Below, in pieces: positions 39,101-51,509 of a stretch of DNA of 64,000 nt; positions within the stretch are counted from its first letter, which is position 1, and the number at the start of each line of letters is the position of its first letter. Origin of the DNA: Stenopsyche tienmushanensis. Taxonomy: Eukaryota > Arthropoda > Insecta > Trichoptera > Stenopsychidae. The notes beneath the pieces are model-generated. The model was not told where the DNA came from, made no database searches, and worked only from the letters and a program-made list of their open reading frames with translations. A program made the translations under genes and the position numbers. Location of the stretch: contig WACJ01000325.1 in NCBI GenBank assembly GCA_008973525.1, forward strand, positions 186,001 to 250,000. The letters run 5' to 3'.

Positions 39101-39549
39101 TACAGGATGTTTAGAACATGGACCGACCATTTTTTTTGGGGGGGGGGGGTTAAGGTGGTCTTTTGCTATATTTTACACATAAATCCTGTGTCATAAGTTA
39201 TAGGGTTGTCCCCTTTCCAACAATATGCTACATGTCATATAAATCATTCAATAAGTCTTTAAACTTGAAGAGGTACCACTTTTCCAAGGTCAGTGTTAAG
39301 AAAATACTTTTTATCCTTATGATTTTTTTAATTTAATTACAAAAATTGATCAAATTAGCCATCTCTGCTTCATATGCTCGCACGATACCTTTTCCTTAAT
39401 TTAATTGTAATTTTCTGAAGTTACATTTTTTTCATTCAAAACCCTGATACTTAGGACATAGGGCCTATGTGTGAAACGTAGCAAAAGATTCCCTTTACCC
39501 CCAAAAAAAAAAAAAAAAAAATTGTCGGTTCATGTACCAAACACTTTTT
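39101..39549. mobile_element. fold-back MITE, copy D
   Basis: The left end TACAGGATGTTTAGAACATG (39101-39120) is followed by a G run and GGTCTTTTGCTATATTTTAC. The right part has CATAGGGCCTATGTGTGAAAC, GTAGCAAAAGATTCCC, an A run and TTGTCGGTTCATGTACC. These are the same blocks as copies B and C. There is no coding capacity. Confidence 0.75.
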
Positions 39550-42270
39550 GAAAACGCCGGAGATATACAATCAATACCATACATATACTCACAATTCCAA
39601 AACACATGATAGAGACATATATTGATGATTTGCATGAAATATGCATATATTTGACCTAATAGGACAATACAATGTATTTATAAATATTACGAATACGTTT
39701 AATAACAAGCTTATGTTTATATTTATAATAATCCAACAATCAAGATACACAATTCACTCTTAAGCCGCCACAAATACATATTTAATACATGTTTTCATAT
39801 GAATGTTCCCATGAAAATACCAACGACAAAAAAACTTATATTACTAGTTATCAAACTATTTATCAAATCAACAACGATACTATATATTACTATTGGCATA
39901 TGCAGATTATGCAGAAATATGCATCTAGGATAATTGTAATATACTAGATAGAATAAACAATCGTACAGTAAAATCTCATGTACGCATAGAATTAGCAGCC
40001 GGATAGTGAGAGGTCATTGATTCGAATTCAGTCAAAATAAATTAAATTTTTCAGCCTCAGTCTTTTGATAAGATAGCTTTAAATTGTATAAGTAAGCCAG
40101 TATTGTTTTTAATCATATTTGTGTGTTTATATCAATGACATCTTATGGTGAACAGCCTTCTTTAATCATGGAATTAAAATTCATGCCACATCTTAATGTA
40201 TAATTTGCACAAACTTTTGTATTAAAAAGTTAAAATTCTTAACAAATGTGCTTTTTGAACCCAAACAATAATTTATCATTCTATTTGGGCATCGTGGCAA
40301 AGTCGTTTTAAATACTTTGAGTAAGAACGTTGTCTAAGCTTTATCTTTGTTTTAAGTGTTGCATGAGATGAAATTGTGTTTTTAATTGATTTCATGATTT
40401 AAAGATACTTAGAGAAGAGTTGTATCGTCTATTTGTTAGTAAAAACACAAGACATGCGTGCAATATAAATTGGAAAAGAATTCAAAGCAATAAATAATTA
40501 GGGGGCGTGTTGTAAATAATGCCAAGAGAATACAAAAAGCGTGTTGATGCATAATTTAGATTTGTCTGAAGAAGACATCTCTTCATTACGAAAATAGTGA
40601 GGCAATATTTTCACACTAGGAAATTGCATAGGAAATATATTAAATTCTGGAGAGCGATGTGTTTATGAGCATCCTGGTGACAGATGCGTTTGTTGTTTGG
40701 CCGACGAAGATGTCTAGTTTAATTTTGCCGAAACTGTCGGGGTATATATTTATGCTGATGTACCCGACATGATATACCAGACGAAGATATGTCATATGCT
40801 CAGAGTACCCAACATTTTATTGCCAAACTTCATGTATCATATTACACTCCGACGACAAGAAGTTCCATTCCTTGCACTCTGATGAAAGAGGAATTCATGG
40901 TAAATGCAGTGCGCCGAGGATACTTCAAACTTTTATACATTTTCGAAATGCACTCGTCTTAATTTAAACTTGAGGCAATTTCAAAGAGGACATATCTCCG
41001 ACGATATTGAAGTTATGTCCATTCAACGTGACGATATACGAAGAATCATAATAGACTCGTTCTATCGAAAGTTTGCAATTGTACGGTGACTGGCTTTGAT
41101 TTCTTGAATAGAATTACTTTTTTAATCCTAAATTTGATAAAAAAAACTATTTGTATATATTGACTTTTGTCGGCGTTCGTCCAAAAATCCGATTATTACC
41201 TAATTATATTGTCACGTATTGAAGAATATTAGAGTCGTTTGATGTTCCAATGTCTAAATGTTGATGACATTTAGCATTTACGATGATCTTCAACCAAATA
41301 AAAAAGTAAATAAAAACCTCTGGAATGTTGAAACATTGACGAAATCCTTATACAAAGTCAATCGGAATAATTAAATTCAATTTTTATTATACAACATCTC
41401 AAAGGTTATTTCGAAATCGATTTGTCATTTTTACATTAAATTTCTTATAATACATTTTTTCAATGTATTACAACACTGTAATTGATTATATTCATAGATT
41501 CCAGTGGCACTTGATTGTTGCTCATGTACGGTGAAATGTCTGATATGCCCGGTGCACACAAGTGTGATTTCTTATGCACGGTTTACACTAGCATATATTG
41601 CAGTGAAGTAATCATACATTTAGGATCACGATCACATTTGAGACAACTTTTCAACTCGTGTGCACTGAGATTACCTCCATAGGATGTTTTATCAGTGATA
41701 TGGTTTTTATTTCAGTTTTACATATGATTAAATTTTTAAAGATTTTTTAAGAAGGACAATCATTTTAGACGCTCGAAAATGAGTAGTTTTTCATGATTTT
41801 TTTTAATGGTGATAAAATAATCGTATCATTTTAAATTTTTGACATTATTTTACTACAACCTTAAAGTGATAATTTATTTAATTTAAAAAAAAAACAAAAT
41901 GGCGGAGTTCGGCACTTGTCGAAGGTTTCTTGTTGAACTGAAATCGGGAATGAAAATATTTTTTGATTTTTAATATGTGTAGGTAGTCAACTAAGCAATA
42001 AAAATTTAAAAAAAGTATAAAATTAAAAAAAAATCTTGATAATTTTTATCCCAAAAAATAATTTATTTACGCGAAAACCTTAAAACTTTAGCTTAGTTGG
42101 CTAGATAATATTATAAAGAGAAACATCCCAAAATTTCAATCAGATCGATCAACAACTTTTTAAGCTACAACTGGCGAACATTTTGAAAATGCAGTTTCGA
42201 TATAATCTCGTTTGAAGTTTCAATGCGATAAAAATATCAATTTTAGTGGCTTACCGATCAACCAATGATT
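39550..42270. other. gene-free; unidentified protein-like block
   Basis: The block 40540-41090 reads protein-like over short frames (for example GERCVYEHPGDRCVCCLADED near 40650 and a 60-codon frame at 40904-41089), with stops between them. It may be a retrocopy or transposon relic. I do not recognise the protein. Confidence 0.35.
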
Positions 42271-42274
42271 CCAG

Positions 42275-42730
42275 TTGCATATAATAGATCTTCAGCTTTC
42301 TCAAAAAGTTGATTATCTTCGGCTAACTGTTGTTTTCGGGCTTTACGAGTTGCTTTTGTCTCAGAAAGAGTCTTACGGTTTTACCTCGCTACCCGCGCTT
42401 CATCGGTATTTTCAGCAAAGACTTTACAGTAGGTGCCAATACTTATATTTGATGTATTCATCATCTTCAAAATGAAGCTGTAGTCGTTATTAAATATCCC
42501 AGCCGCAATGTATGTTGATATTTCAATGATTTTTACACTAGAATGTAGGTGCTTTGGAGCCAGTCGCCAAACCGTCGAGTTAAAAGATTCGCATTTTAGA
42601 TATGGCCACCCAAGCATTTTTGAAGTAATTCATCCCTGGACAAATCTTCATAAATTAGTAAGAGATGCTGTTTTATCTCTTGGCCAGGAAATGGAGTCAG
42701 ATATTCAAGCTTTGGATATTTTTTAAAGCA
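42275..42730 (-). pseudogene. probable transposon protein scrap, unassigned
   Basis: A minus-strand frame at 42617-42381 includes AAGIFNNDYSFILKMMN and CKVFAENTDEARVAR, and protein-like sequence continues in another frame beyond a stop. This resembles the helical segment of Mutator-like-domain transposon proteins, the same class suggested by the scraps in the TTAA elements. The match is from memory of family patterns and is tentative. Confidence 0.4.
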
Positions 42731-43059
42731 ATGGTTTTCTGCCATTTGCACTAGCTTTTGACTCCATTCGGGTTCCCATGATAATGTATTTTTTTTTAAA
42801 TTCCTCGAACTTCTGTACCTTTCGTTCCTTTATTAATTTATTTTGAAATTTTTGCTTTGAAAATTCAACCACAAACGACAAACTATTGAGCTAAACTTGA
42901 CTTCACAGCGGTTTCGGGGTGCTCCTGGTTAGGCACTATAACTTCGTAAATATTTCATATACCGATTTTTCTCTTTTATAATATACTCTGAATGTGTTAT
43001 GCTTTCAAAATACGTGATTAAAAAAAAAACAATTTTTGAACGTTGTAAAGGGTTTGCCC
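42731..43059. other. gene-free
   Basis: Nothing recognised. Confidence 0.4.
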
Positions 43060-43136
43060 CAAGATTTCAAAATATTTCGACAACCGTAGTAAAAGACTAA
43101 CTAACTAACTAACGCCCAAAAAAATCTTGTCCACAA
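43060..43136. repeat. fold-back MITE fragment E
   Basis: Matches the right arm of copy C in order: ATTTCGACAAC, GTAGTAAAAGAC, then CCCAAAAAAATCTTGTCC. It is truncated before the terminus. Confidence 0.5.
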
Positions 43137-46100
43137 TATTAACATTTGTTATTAATTTAATTGATGTAATCAAATTTTAAAAAACCTTATTAGCTTAAAG
43201 TATAATGTACATTTATTACACTCTGAACATTTTTTAATAATCAATGTTTATTTATATTCTATTCCTATATTATTACGAATATCACATTAGAATTATACTT
43301 ACAATTAAAATATTTCCAAGTGCATTATTATACATTTTTTTTACACAATTGCAATAGTTATTATCTATGACACAATTAAAATTATTTTATTTTTAAAAAT
43401 GTAAGGGGGTCGATGAAACTCACAATTGCGTTCAATCACTGTCTTTAGCTAATATATGCTCGATAATTAAGTGACTTTTTATCGCAATGTCCAAGACAGC
43501 AGACGCGCACTAGACCGACCCGAAAAACTGAAAGTGGAGCGAATGCGATTTGTTTTGAGGATTACAGAAATGTCAGATATTTTTCCGCGTGTGTAATTTT
43601 AGAGTAAATGTAATTAAATAAATGACCCAGTCACCGACGCCCAAATGTATTGGCCCACATCCAAATACATTTTTTTCCGACAAGAATCTATTGTATTTTG
43701 TACGTACAAATGTACATTCAGATGAATTTAGAAACCGTTTATATATCTGGAAGCTGCTCTGGAGCAGGGAAGGCCCCCTATAAATATTCGAGCGCAATAA
43801 AAATGCTTCGAAATCAATGGAGCTTTGAAGGAATTAACGCGCGAGCTTTGAGCCCTTGCCAAATTGTGGAGCTTAAAATGAGCCCTAGACTGGGTCCATC
43901 TTTAATCACAAAAACACATTTTATAATCTAGTTTATTAATACAGCTTGAGCTGTTCTGTATAACGCGGTTTGAGAAGCGCTGAGTCGATCAATAACCTGA
44001 AGTACCACAATGAACTCAACGTGTGCCAAAACAACAGATTATTTATAGTAGAAGTTTATTGCTCTGGTAAAATTATTTATAATCATATTAATTGCTGAAT
44101 CGATGAATTATTGTGGCCGATCGAAGGCTTTATTGTTAGTTTATTGCCCCTTTGTAACTTTTGGTCTTGTTGATAATTTTGTTGTTGTTTGCTAACAACC
44201 CTTCTAATCGTTGGATTCCCTCCGTAGGTTGTAATAACATTAAAGTCCACTTTCAGGAAACGAAACTTATGCAAAGATGAAATAATGTCGAGATAAATAA
44301 TCATCTCTGGAGAAGAGCTAATTTTCTGCTAAAAATATAAAGTAATTAATTAAAAGATACATTATGCTAATTAATTATGGCTGTGAATAATGCCAAAAAA
44401 TAAATTCACAATGAAATTAGTATAATTAAGTTTTTTTTTTTAAATTAAATAATAGACCAAATTCTCCATTTGCAATTGTTTAAAATCTATTTAGAATATT
44501 AAAGCTGAATATGATATACATATAACATTCATGTTGAAGATAATACATTCATCTTCGGTTGCAATAAATTTAATAAACATGAATTTCTGGAATTTCAATG
44601 TATGTTATTCCAAGAAATATAAAGAAAAAGTGTCACTTTGATAATGTATTTATCCACATTTTCATTAAAGGAATCATTTTATGAACAATGTTATTCGCTC
44701 ATGTTGATAATATAAAACGGGTTCATAAATAATATTTTAAAATTATCATTTAAATAAAATCACATTGGGGGATGCGAATTGCATTGGAACATAAACGATC
44801 TTTCATTTTCATAATATAAATGGAAAATAAACAACAATAATTAAATAAAGCCAGAAATGTATTTTTCATTCAACAAATCATATTTTTAAGTCAATAGATG
44901 ATCCTATAAGAATTTTTATGGGATAGTCGAAAATTTTCGAATTCATATTACAAGACAGTATTCAGACTCTGTATTGCTATTGCTACAAATTGACAAAAAA
45001 TAATTCCAATAAGAATTTATCGCTGTGCATTAGAAAAAAGCATGTTGTAATACGACCATGAAAACGCTTTTACGACTGGTTTAAACTTTTTTTAGTCTCT
45101 AATGAAAACGATAAGACTGTATGCAATTCCGATGATGAAAATATTAGTTTTTCATGTATGCTTTTTTGTCGAAGTAAATCCATCATACGCGATCTTTGAT
45201 CATCAATCTCTCTGAAATATGAAACATCGCATTTTAAAATTCATTCGGCAAATCCCTTTCGTGCAGTATGAGACTTATTATGTACCCTCTCGAGCTTCGT
45301 TCGTCCAAATTTCGGTTTATTTTATTCATACGTTTGAGCATAATCTGGGTATTCTTTACAGTTGACAAGCTTAACATGTTCGCATTAAGGGTGGGAAAAG
45401 GAAGAGAGCTACAAAGCCGATTATAGGTTATTCAAAATGAAATTTGTACTAATCTCATGGGACTGATTTGCCTATAAAACCCAGAAAAACCATTCGGAGT
45501 CACGTTTATTTATGATAATACGCCCGCAAAAGGATCTTTGATTTTGAGATTTTATCGGCGTATAGATTAGAAATTATTCACATGTATGAGCCCAAAAGAG
45601 CTCATTGGATTCCGAATTATTTTCAATCATGCGAAAATTTCTAATGATTTCGCCCATCATCATCAATGATTGTGATCATATTTTAAATGAGATCCAACAA
45701 TGTATTGTACATCACATTTGTTTACAAATCAAGTATAATAAATAGTTAGAAACGAAACGTTAATGTAAAATATATCAATCATTAGTTGACATGCTTGGCA
45801 ATTGTTGCAATAACAAAGATCGACGATAAATCGTCGACTGCACATCCATTTATTTTTAAATAAGAACAAACTGATCGCTTTAATCCTTGGAGATTATTTC
45901 TCACTGAATTCATAATATATAAGTATATTATTTACAAGTCGCATTTATTTATTGGTTACATCTGTTCAGCAAAGTGGGTCACGTGATGTGATTGTCATAT
46001 TACAGCACACTGGTTCATCGTCCATCATCAGATGATGGTCAAACTTCATAAGAGATCATCTAGCTTACCGATTGGCTAGTACCAATTCTAAAATGCACAA

Positions 46101-46400
46101 TCTGAGTGAACGATCGATTTAAGTTAATACTTTTAATAGTGATATCATTGCACTTACTCTTGCTCGTTTGAAATCCACCACTTCACATAAAATACGGCAG
46201 CCGAATATAACAACAATTACGAAATTAAATAGCTGTAATAAACGTACAACATGCAATATTCGAAATGGCAACCAATAGCCAAAACGGTCACGATAGCCGA
46301 AGAACCGGAAAAGCTTATTTGCGTGACTCGAGCTTTAGGCTGGGCGTATCAGATTTCAGATTGTTTTCGCCAATCCAAACTATTGATTTTTTAAGATTAT
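43137..46400. other. gene-free, AT-rich
   Basis: No gene recognised. Blocks at 43630-43930 and 45280-45500 are less AT-rich, without coding or RNA evidence. Confidence 0.4.
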
Positions 46401-46409
46401 GCCTTTTTG

Positions 46410-46620
46410 AGGTTATATAAGCGGTATTGACGATATCGGTTTCCGGGTTCGAGGTTCGGTTTTAGTTTCCCGGATGGCCAGTGTCCGGCACGGTGGCCAC
46501 GCGACTCTCGCAGCAGCTCGCGTCCCGGCAACGCCTGTATTTCAATACGCCAGGGGAGCTGCCAAAACTCGATATTGATCTTGAGATCCATAAAGTGGGA
46601 GCTGATATGAAGTAAATTTG
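46410..46620 (+). other. GC-rich island, possible promoter/first exon
   Basis: A sharply GC-rich 200-bp stretch in AT-rich DNA. A TATA-like TTATATAAG lies at about 46414-46422, and an ATGGCC that opens 34 codons follows about 60 nt further on. The minus strand is also open for 60-90 codons. No downstream exon could be linked to it. A non-coding regulatory island or a CpG-retaining relic is equally possible. Confidence 0.25.
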
Positions 46621-46815
46621 ACAAGTGTCGAAAAATATGGAAATCAACCCACAGCATTGTATAGTACATCATAAGTATGAGACAAACATAAAATTGACTC
46701 CTTTTGTACTATCACCAAACATGTGCTACGTTTTGATTGAAAATTTCATGCGCGCGCATCTTTGATTCTTAAAATAAACGACTGCTGGGGGCGTGTCTAA
46801 ATTGCCATACAATTA

Positions 46816-46868
46816 ACACTCTCGTCGTCAACCGTGAATCGGTATTGTTTCTCACGGGGCCCAAATTA
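46816..46868 (-). repeat. dispersed repeat family R1, copy 3 (tail)
   Basis: Near-identical to the GC-rich tail of copy 1 (10149-10205), with core motifs CGTGAATCGGT and GGGGCCCAAATT. GATAAGCTTGACT follows at about 46892, as in copy 1. A further weak match (GCAGCGATGAACGAGTTAA) at about 47144-47162 suggests that the copy extends to about 47.18 kb. Confidence 0.65.
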
Positions 46869-46960
46869 TTTTAAATATATATTAAAAATCGATAAGCTTG
46901 ACTTATTTATTTTTTTATACTCAAATCAGAAAATTCCGGGAGCTTCTAGTAAGAGAATGA

Positions 46961-46991
46961 TATGATATATATATATATATATATATATATA
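46961..46991. repeat. AT dinucleotide microsatellite
   Basis: An uninterrupted alternating AT tract of about 30 bp. Confidence 0.9.
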
Positions 46992-48959
46992 TTCTGTTTA
47001 TTTTAAATTCGCATGTGCTAATTCCATTGAATAGAAATAAAATAACATATTAAATCGTATTTAAGCGGAGGAAGAAAACGTCTACCAAAATTATGCGACG
47101 GGATTTATGCAGGGGAATGCCCGTTGCGCTTATGCGGTGGACGCAGCGATGAACGAGTTAATACATCAAAGTTAAGAAGAAGAATACGCGTTGTCTTCTC
47201 ATTTAATTGAATTGTAATTTTAACTGGGAAATGATCTATTGTATTAATGAGTAGCGAATTTTTACATATTTGCTAAACCAGGCACTCATAGACGGTCCTG
47301 AATGATCTTAGACCTTGAAAATATGGATAAACCTGGATCAATACGACTGGTATGAAATATTTATACCTTCGCATTATATACAATATATTAAGAAAAACAA
47401 ATAAGCAGAAGTTTGTTGTTTTGCAAAAAAACATCTGATGATTACATTGTTAATATATTTGCTGTTTATGTTATGCTCATTTAATTATATTGAAATTTTA
47501 AAAATTACTATCGTAGTGTTGCTGTATTGTGTAATTCTTGGACTCGTTTTTTTCGCGCTTAAATTCAAGTCATGAATAAAAATTTTACAAAACATTTCAG
47601 CAAATGGATTTATTCATATTTTCTATCGATCGTCTGAATTCAAATTAAGTCAAATTTACGTAAATACAGATACAATTTATAAAGTCTTGATTAAATTCCG
47701 ATGATCATTTCTATACATATTTGGTTATAAAGGTTTTAAATGTCTTAGGGTTTCTTTGCAAATTTGCTTGATTCTCCATCGGAATTTATTAACATAATTT
47801 TCTAAATGTAAGTGCTTCTTTCTAAATTTATTACAATAATTATTTAGGTATTTTAAAACCATTGGTTTTAATACTATTTTAACTTTCTCTTTCTTTTGCT
47901 TCGATAATGCTCTCCGGCTGCACCCGTGGTCTTCAAAAATAAGTCTACTCCCGGTAGCTATTTCTGGAGCACCGACTCGTAAAGTAGGAGACTGTTAGAA
48001 ATTCGTACGCAACTCGCCGATTATAAAATAAAAAAATGGATGTTGGGGATTTCTGAAGAACTCCTGGCTAACCAGAGGTCTGGCCGGTCTGCATAAAACC
48101 TATTTTCGGTGCGTGGATGATGAAGTCCTTGATCATTGTAAAGAACAACCGTTGTAAACAATGCACATTGTACCTCTTTAAATAAGAAAATGGATTTAAA
48201 TACCATTTCTTAATACATGCAAAATTCCTCATGTTATATTTTGTATGCACTATTAAAACATTTTCCTCCTATTTATACCAAAATACCATTAAATTTAAAA
48301 TGTATTCCGTATGAGACATTTATTTATAAACATTTTCAGCATAAAAAATATTTATCAAGTTGCAATGTCAAAATAGACATAAAATGCATTAACACGTACA
48401 TATGTCTAATTTTGGACTTCTTAAATTGTACATATAAAAAAATAATGAGACTATCGTAGGCGTTTTCAGAGGTGTTCAACATTGACCGGTGTAGGACGCC
48501 TACGTTAGACCGAATAACTTATTCCTTCTGTTGAGTGATATGTCAAATGGCGACACGATTAAACATCGTGCCAAAATCTGGATATCCTGCTTCCATCGAC
48601 CATACACTACCTCAACTGCTCTGAAATAGCTTTGAACGCCAATGTAAGAACTTTTTTTAGGCAGGGTCACCTACCTATTTTCTGGAAATATCTGCTTGAA
48701 TTTTAATCAAAACTTTTCTTTAAAACTCCAAAACTGCGCCCAAATATGTAGATATTTTTGTTGTTAACTTGAAAATGTATATCTCAAATATCAATTGTTT
48801 CTTTGATTTTTTTATAGAATCCTGTATCGATCATTGTCTTTGTAACAAGTTTCAATTAACAAGAAATGATACAACTATATATTATGAGATCCTGAATCTG
48901 AAAGGAAAGATATTGAGAAATCCTCTTATAGTAAAAATAAAAATTAGCAAAATGTAAGT
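46992..48959. other. gene-free, one hairpin
   Basis: No gene recognised. CGTAGGCGT (48455-48463) and ACGCCTACG (48496-48504) form a perfect 9-bp stem around a 32-nt loop. Confidence 0.4.
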
Positions 48960-49500
48960 CATATGAGGAAAATAGTGAGCCATGGCACAAGCTTCTTCAT
49001 GCCCTCCCCCAAGAACTCCCCGCAGGCTCCTTCTCCCACTTCAGAACCTCCTTCTGCACTTGCTTGTTGATTGAAAATTTAATTCCAAGCATGTGTGCCT
49101 CTAAAGAGGTAAAATATGACAATATTAAGTCGCCATATCAAGGGAATACGGGATATGATTCAAAACATTCCAACCAAATGAGTCCAAGAGCGTCTTGGTG
49201 ACTAAGGCCGTGTGAGGACGGGCGTTGTCATGCAACAAGCCCACTCCTCTTGTCAGCATTCCCCTCCTTTCATTTTGAATGCTCCTTTTGAACTTGTTTT
49301 GAATCTCACAATATTGTTGTGTATTGATAGTCTCCCCCTGAGGCAGAAATTTGGCCAAAATGAAAACTTTAATTTTTTTGACAGATGGGGAATTAGTGTG
49401 ACGCTACTATGATGACTGTCTTTTTGACTCAGACGTGTAATAAGCCACGTATTTTTATCTTCAGTCACAATAGAGCTCATAAAATCCTCATCTTCCATTA
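48960..49500 (-). pseudogene. mariner transposase relic, second family
   Basis: The minus strand reads FMSSIVTEDKNTWLI (normally IVTGDETW, so the block of the first catalytic aspartate is altered). After a frame shift near 49360 it reads FLPQGETINTQQYCE, RRGMLTRGVGLLHDNARPHTA and the NHIPYSLDMAT block near the final catalytic position, then a stop. A diverged C-terminus with VQKEVLKWEKE lies at about 49030-49060. It is a different mariner family from the 6.6- and 15.8-kb copies. Terminal repeats were not located. It lies just beyond the 3' end of the 189-aa lipocalin gene. Confidence 0.85.
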
Positions 49501-49507
49501 AAATGGA

Positions 49508-49543
49508 AGTTTCTTGGACGACTTAAAAGTCGTCCAAGAAACT
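49508..49543. repeat. near-perfect 36-bp palindrome
   Basis: Left arm AGTTTCTTGGACGACTT (49508-49524) and right arm AAGTCGTCCAAGAAACT (49527-49543), separated by AA. It sits at the upstream edge of the mariner relic. Confidence 0.9.
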
Positions 49544-49862
49544 CGCGGATACTATTGACCCGCTCACACTTGGTGGGATTTCTTACGGACATCTTTCACG
49601 CAACTGGACACTACAACTTGAGTTTACGTATTACCGTATTCCTGTTATGCTTGCTTTGTCAGGAGATCCTCTTCTACGACTCAATATTTCCAACTTATGC
49701 GACCAAAAGACTATATACGATTATCCCTCTTTTCTGGAGTCGGAAAAGGGGAAGCATTTTACTTTTCGTGACATTCAGACCGATTTGCCCGATCACGCAT
49801 AAAGAATTTTTACATCTTAAATACGTTAAAAAAAAACTCATTTGTGTGGGTAGAAATATATA

Positions 49863-49868
49863 TTTATT
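49863..49868 (-). promoter_or_regulatory. polyadenylation signal, lipocalin 2
   Basis: AATAAA on the minus strand, about 55 nt past the stop codon of the lipocalin gene at 49923-51505. Confidence 0.6.
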
Positions 49869-49922
49869 ATTAACTAAAATATACTTCCAATATGTTGATT
49901 TTCAAAAAAATATTAAATACGA

Positions 49923-51505
49923 CTAATGTTGATCTGGACAATTTTGATGATCTACATTGGTCAATATTTTGGTTTCAATTCCATAACTTTGTATTCTTTT
50001 GTTAACTTTAATCCACGTTTCTGGATTGGGGAATTTTTTTCTTGTATAATAACCAACATATCCTGAAAAAATAAAATTTGACTTACTTTACCCGTGCAAA
50101 GATAATATTCTTACTTATGTATTTGCTAAGAAAAATATTCTTACTTATATTCTTTAGCAAACCCTCATCAGAGCATATTTGTATTACTACATACTCATCA
50201 TAGTCAATATCAACAATTTTCATTTCGAAAAAAATAGGAAGTTGTGATGGAAAAATTATCATAATACTTTTAGACGATGTATCACTATTATAATAGCCGA
50301 ATCCATACACATTTGTTAATTCCTTCGTTCTGAAAAGCATTAATTATATTAATCCAAAACTCAAAATAATATCTTAAAGCAATTGCCTTAAAACATAGAA
50401 AAAATGGTACTATCCTGTTAACGGGGAGCAAGCATGTTGATGAATTGAAAACGCGTTCATTTCGACACAATTAAAACAAATAACTTAACTTAACCTAACC
50501 TAACCAGATTAGAATTTAAATTTAATAATAAAAAATTTAAAAAAAACAAATATTAGTAGTCGTTTTCAATTTACCAATATGTTATGCCCCCTGTTAACAG
50601 GATTGTACCGAAAAAATAGTAGCTGATGCTTAGAAGAGCCTCTTTTTATATATTTCATTTTATTTATCAATATCATCTCCCAACAACATTTAACCCTCAT
50701 GGAGACAGCTCTTGTGATTTTTGGTCAAACCAGGCTTGAAGAAAACTGTTCAGCTTCTTTCAAGTCTTCATCTTTTAATGTTATGTTATTAAAATGCATA
50801 ATATTTTAACAGCACATTCTTGTAACATCTCTCGTAATAGCAGGCATGATCTTTCCAACAACTGTGTTCCTATCCCCTACAAATTTTGTGTTACTCTACT
50901 ATGAATTCATATTCATTAGAATAGATCTTAAAAATGCTTTAAATTATCTATCTCTGAGCAGCTACAAATTCTGTCAACTCCGAACTATCGCCGTGTATCA
51001 TTTTGAAAATAAATCACGGGGCTAATTTTGTGCTAACTTTAGACACGTCTAGTTTTTAAGCGTTTCCATACTATCGGTTATACACGTATTAAGTGCACTC
51101 GTTACTACGGTAAATACATTTATTAAGTACTTTCAATTAAATATCGTATATCTAATTAAATCAGTAAAGATTATAAAATCAAAATGAGGCTTACAGATAG
51201 TCGATTTTGGATTTCTTCGCAAGCACACCGATTCCAATATCCGAGAACACAAAATTATTACATCTTCCGATATCTAGTGCAAAATGATAATGTTTTTGTA
51301 CATACCATTTACCGGAAAACTATAAACAGGAAACGATTCAATATATGCACAATTGAAAATAAGTACTTTTGAATATAAATCTTACCTTTTCCGTATCGAA
51401 TTTTATCGGTGGTATCGCTGGACATCCCTTTTCAGAAAACATTATAAACGAAAAAGTCGTTTTTATGAAACAGAATATTAAAATTAAACTTTTCGATATA
51501 ATCAT
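49923..51505 (-). CDS. apolipoprotein-D-like lipocalin (lipocalin 2), complete
   Basis: Four coding exons: 51505-51386, 51319-51195, 50329-50145 and 50062-49923 (stop TAG), 189 aa. All junctions are GT-AG, and the phases 0, 2 and 1 match the neighbouring lipocalin gene. An acceptor (TTTTTGTAG) four bases before the ATG indicates a 5' untranslated exon. A hydrophobic secretion signal covers about residues 1-20. Exon 2 opens with FSGKWYVQKHYHF, the lipocalin G-x-W motif. Exon 3 holds the DIDYDEYVVIQIC strand motif. Exon 4 ends with the conserved NCP before the C-terminus. Cysteines in exons 1-4 could form the two usual disulfides. Lipocalins of this type are secreted barrels that carry small hydrophobic ligands; the ligand here is unknown. 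Intron 2 (865 nt) is the only long one. Exons 3 and 4 have the same lengths (185 and 140 nt) as in the 58.6-kb gene. Confidence 0.92.
50480..50505. repeat. short CCTAA-like tract in lipocalin 2 intron
   Basis: TTAACCTAACCTAACC contains two and a half units of the CCTAA/TTAGG motif, the insect telomere repeat. It is too short to call a relic telomere. Confidence 0.5.
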
Positions 51506-51509
51506 TTTC

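Noticed and set aside
46961..46991. AT microsatellite as an origin or regulatory site
   Set aside because: A plain dinucleotide repeat of common type with nothing else around it.
49555..49926. 123-codon plus-strand frame
   Set aside because: No recognisable domain. It runs antisense into the last lipocalin 2 exon and its start lies in unassigned sequence next to a mariner relic. Not enough to call a gene.
50480..50505. Interstitial telomere relic
   Set aside because: Only two and a half CCTAA units; such short runs arise by chance in AT-rich DNA.
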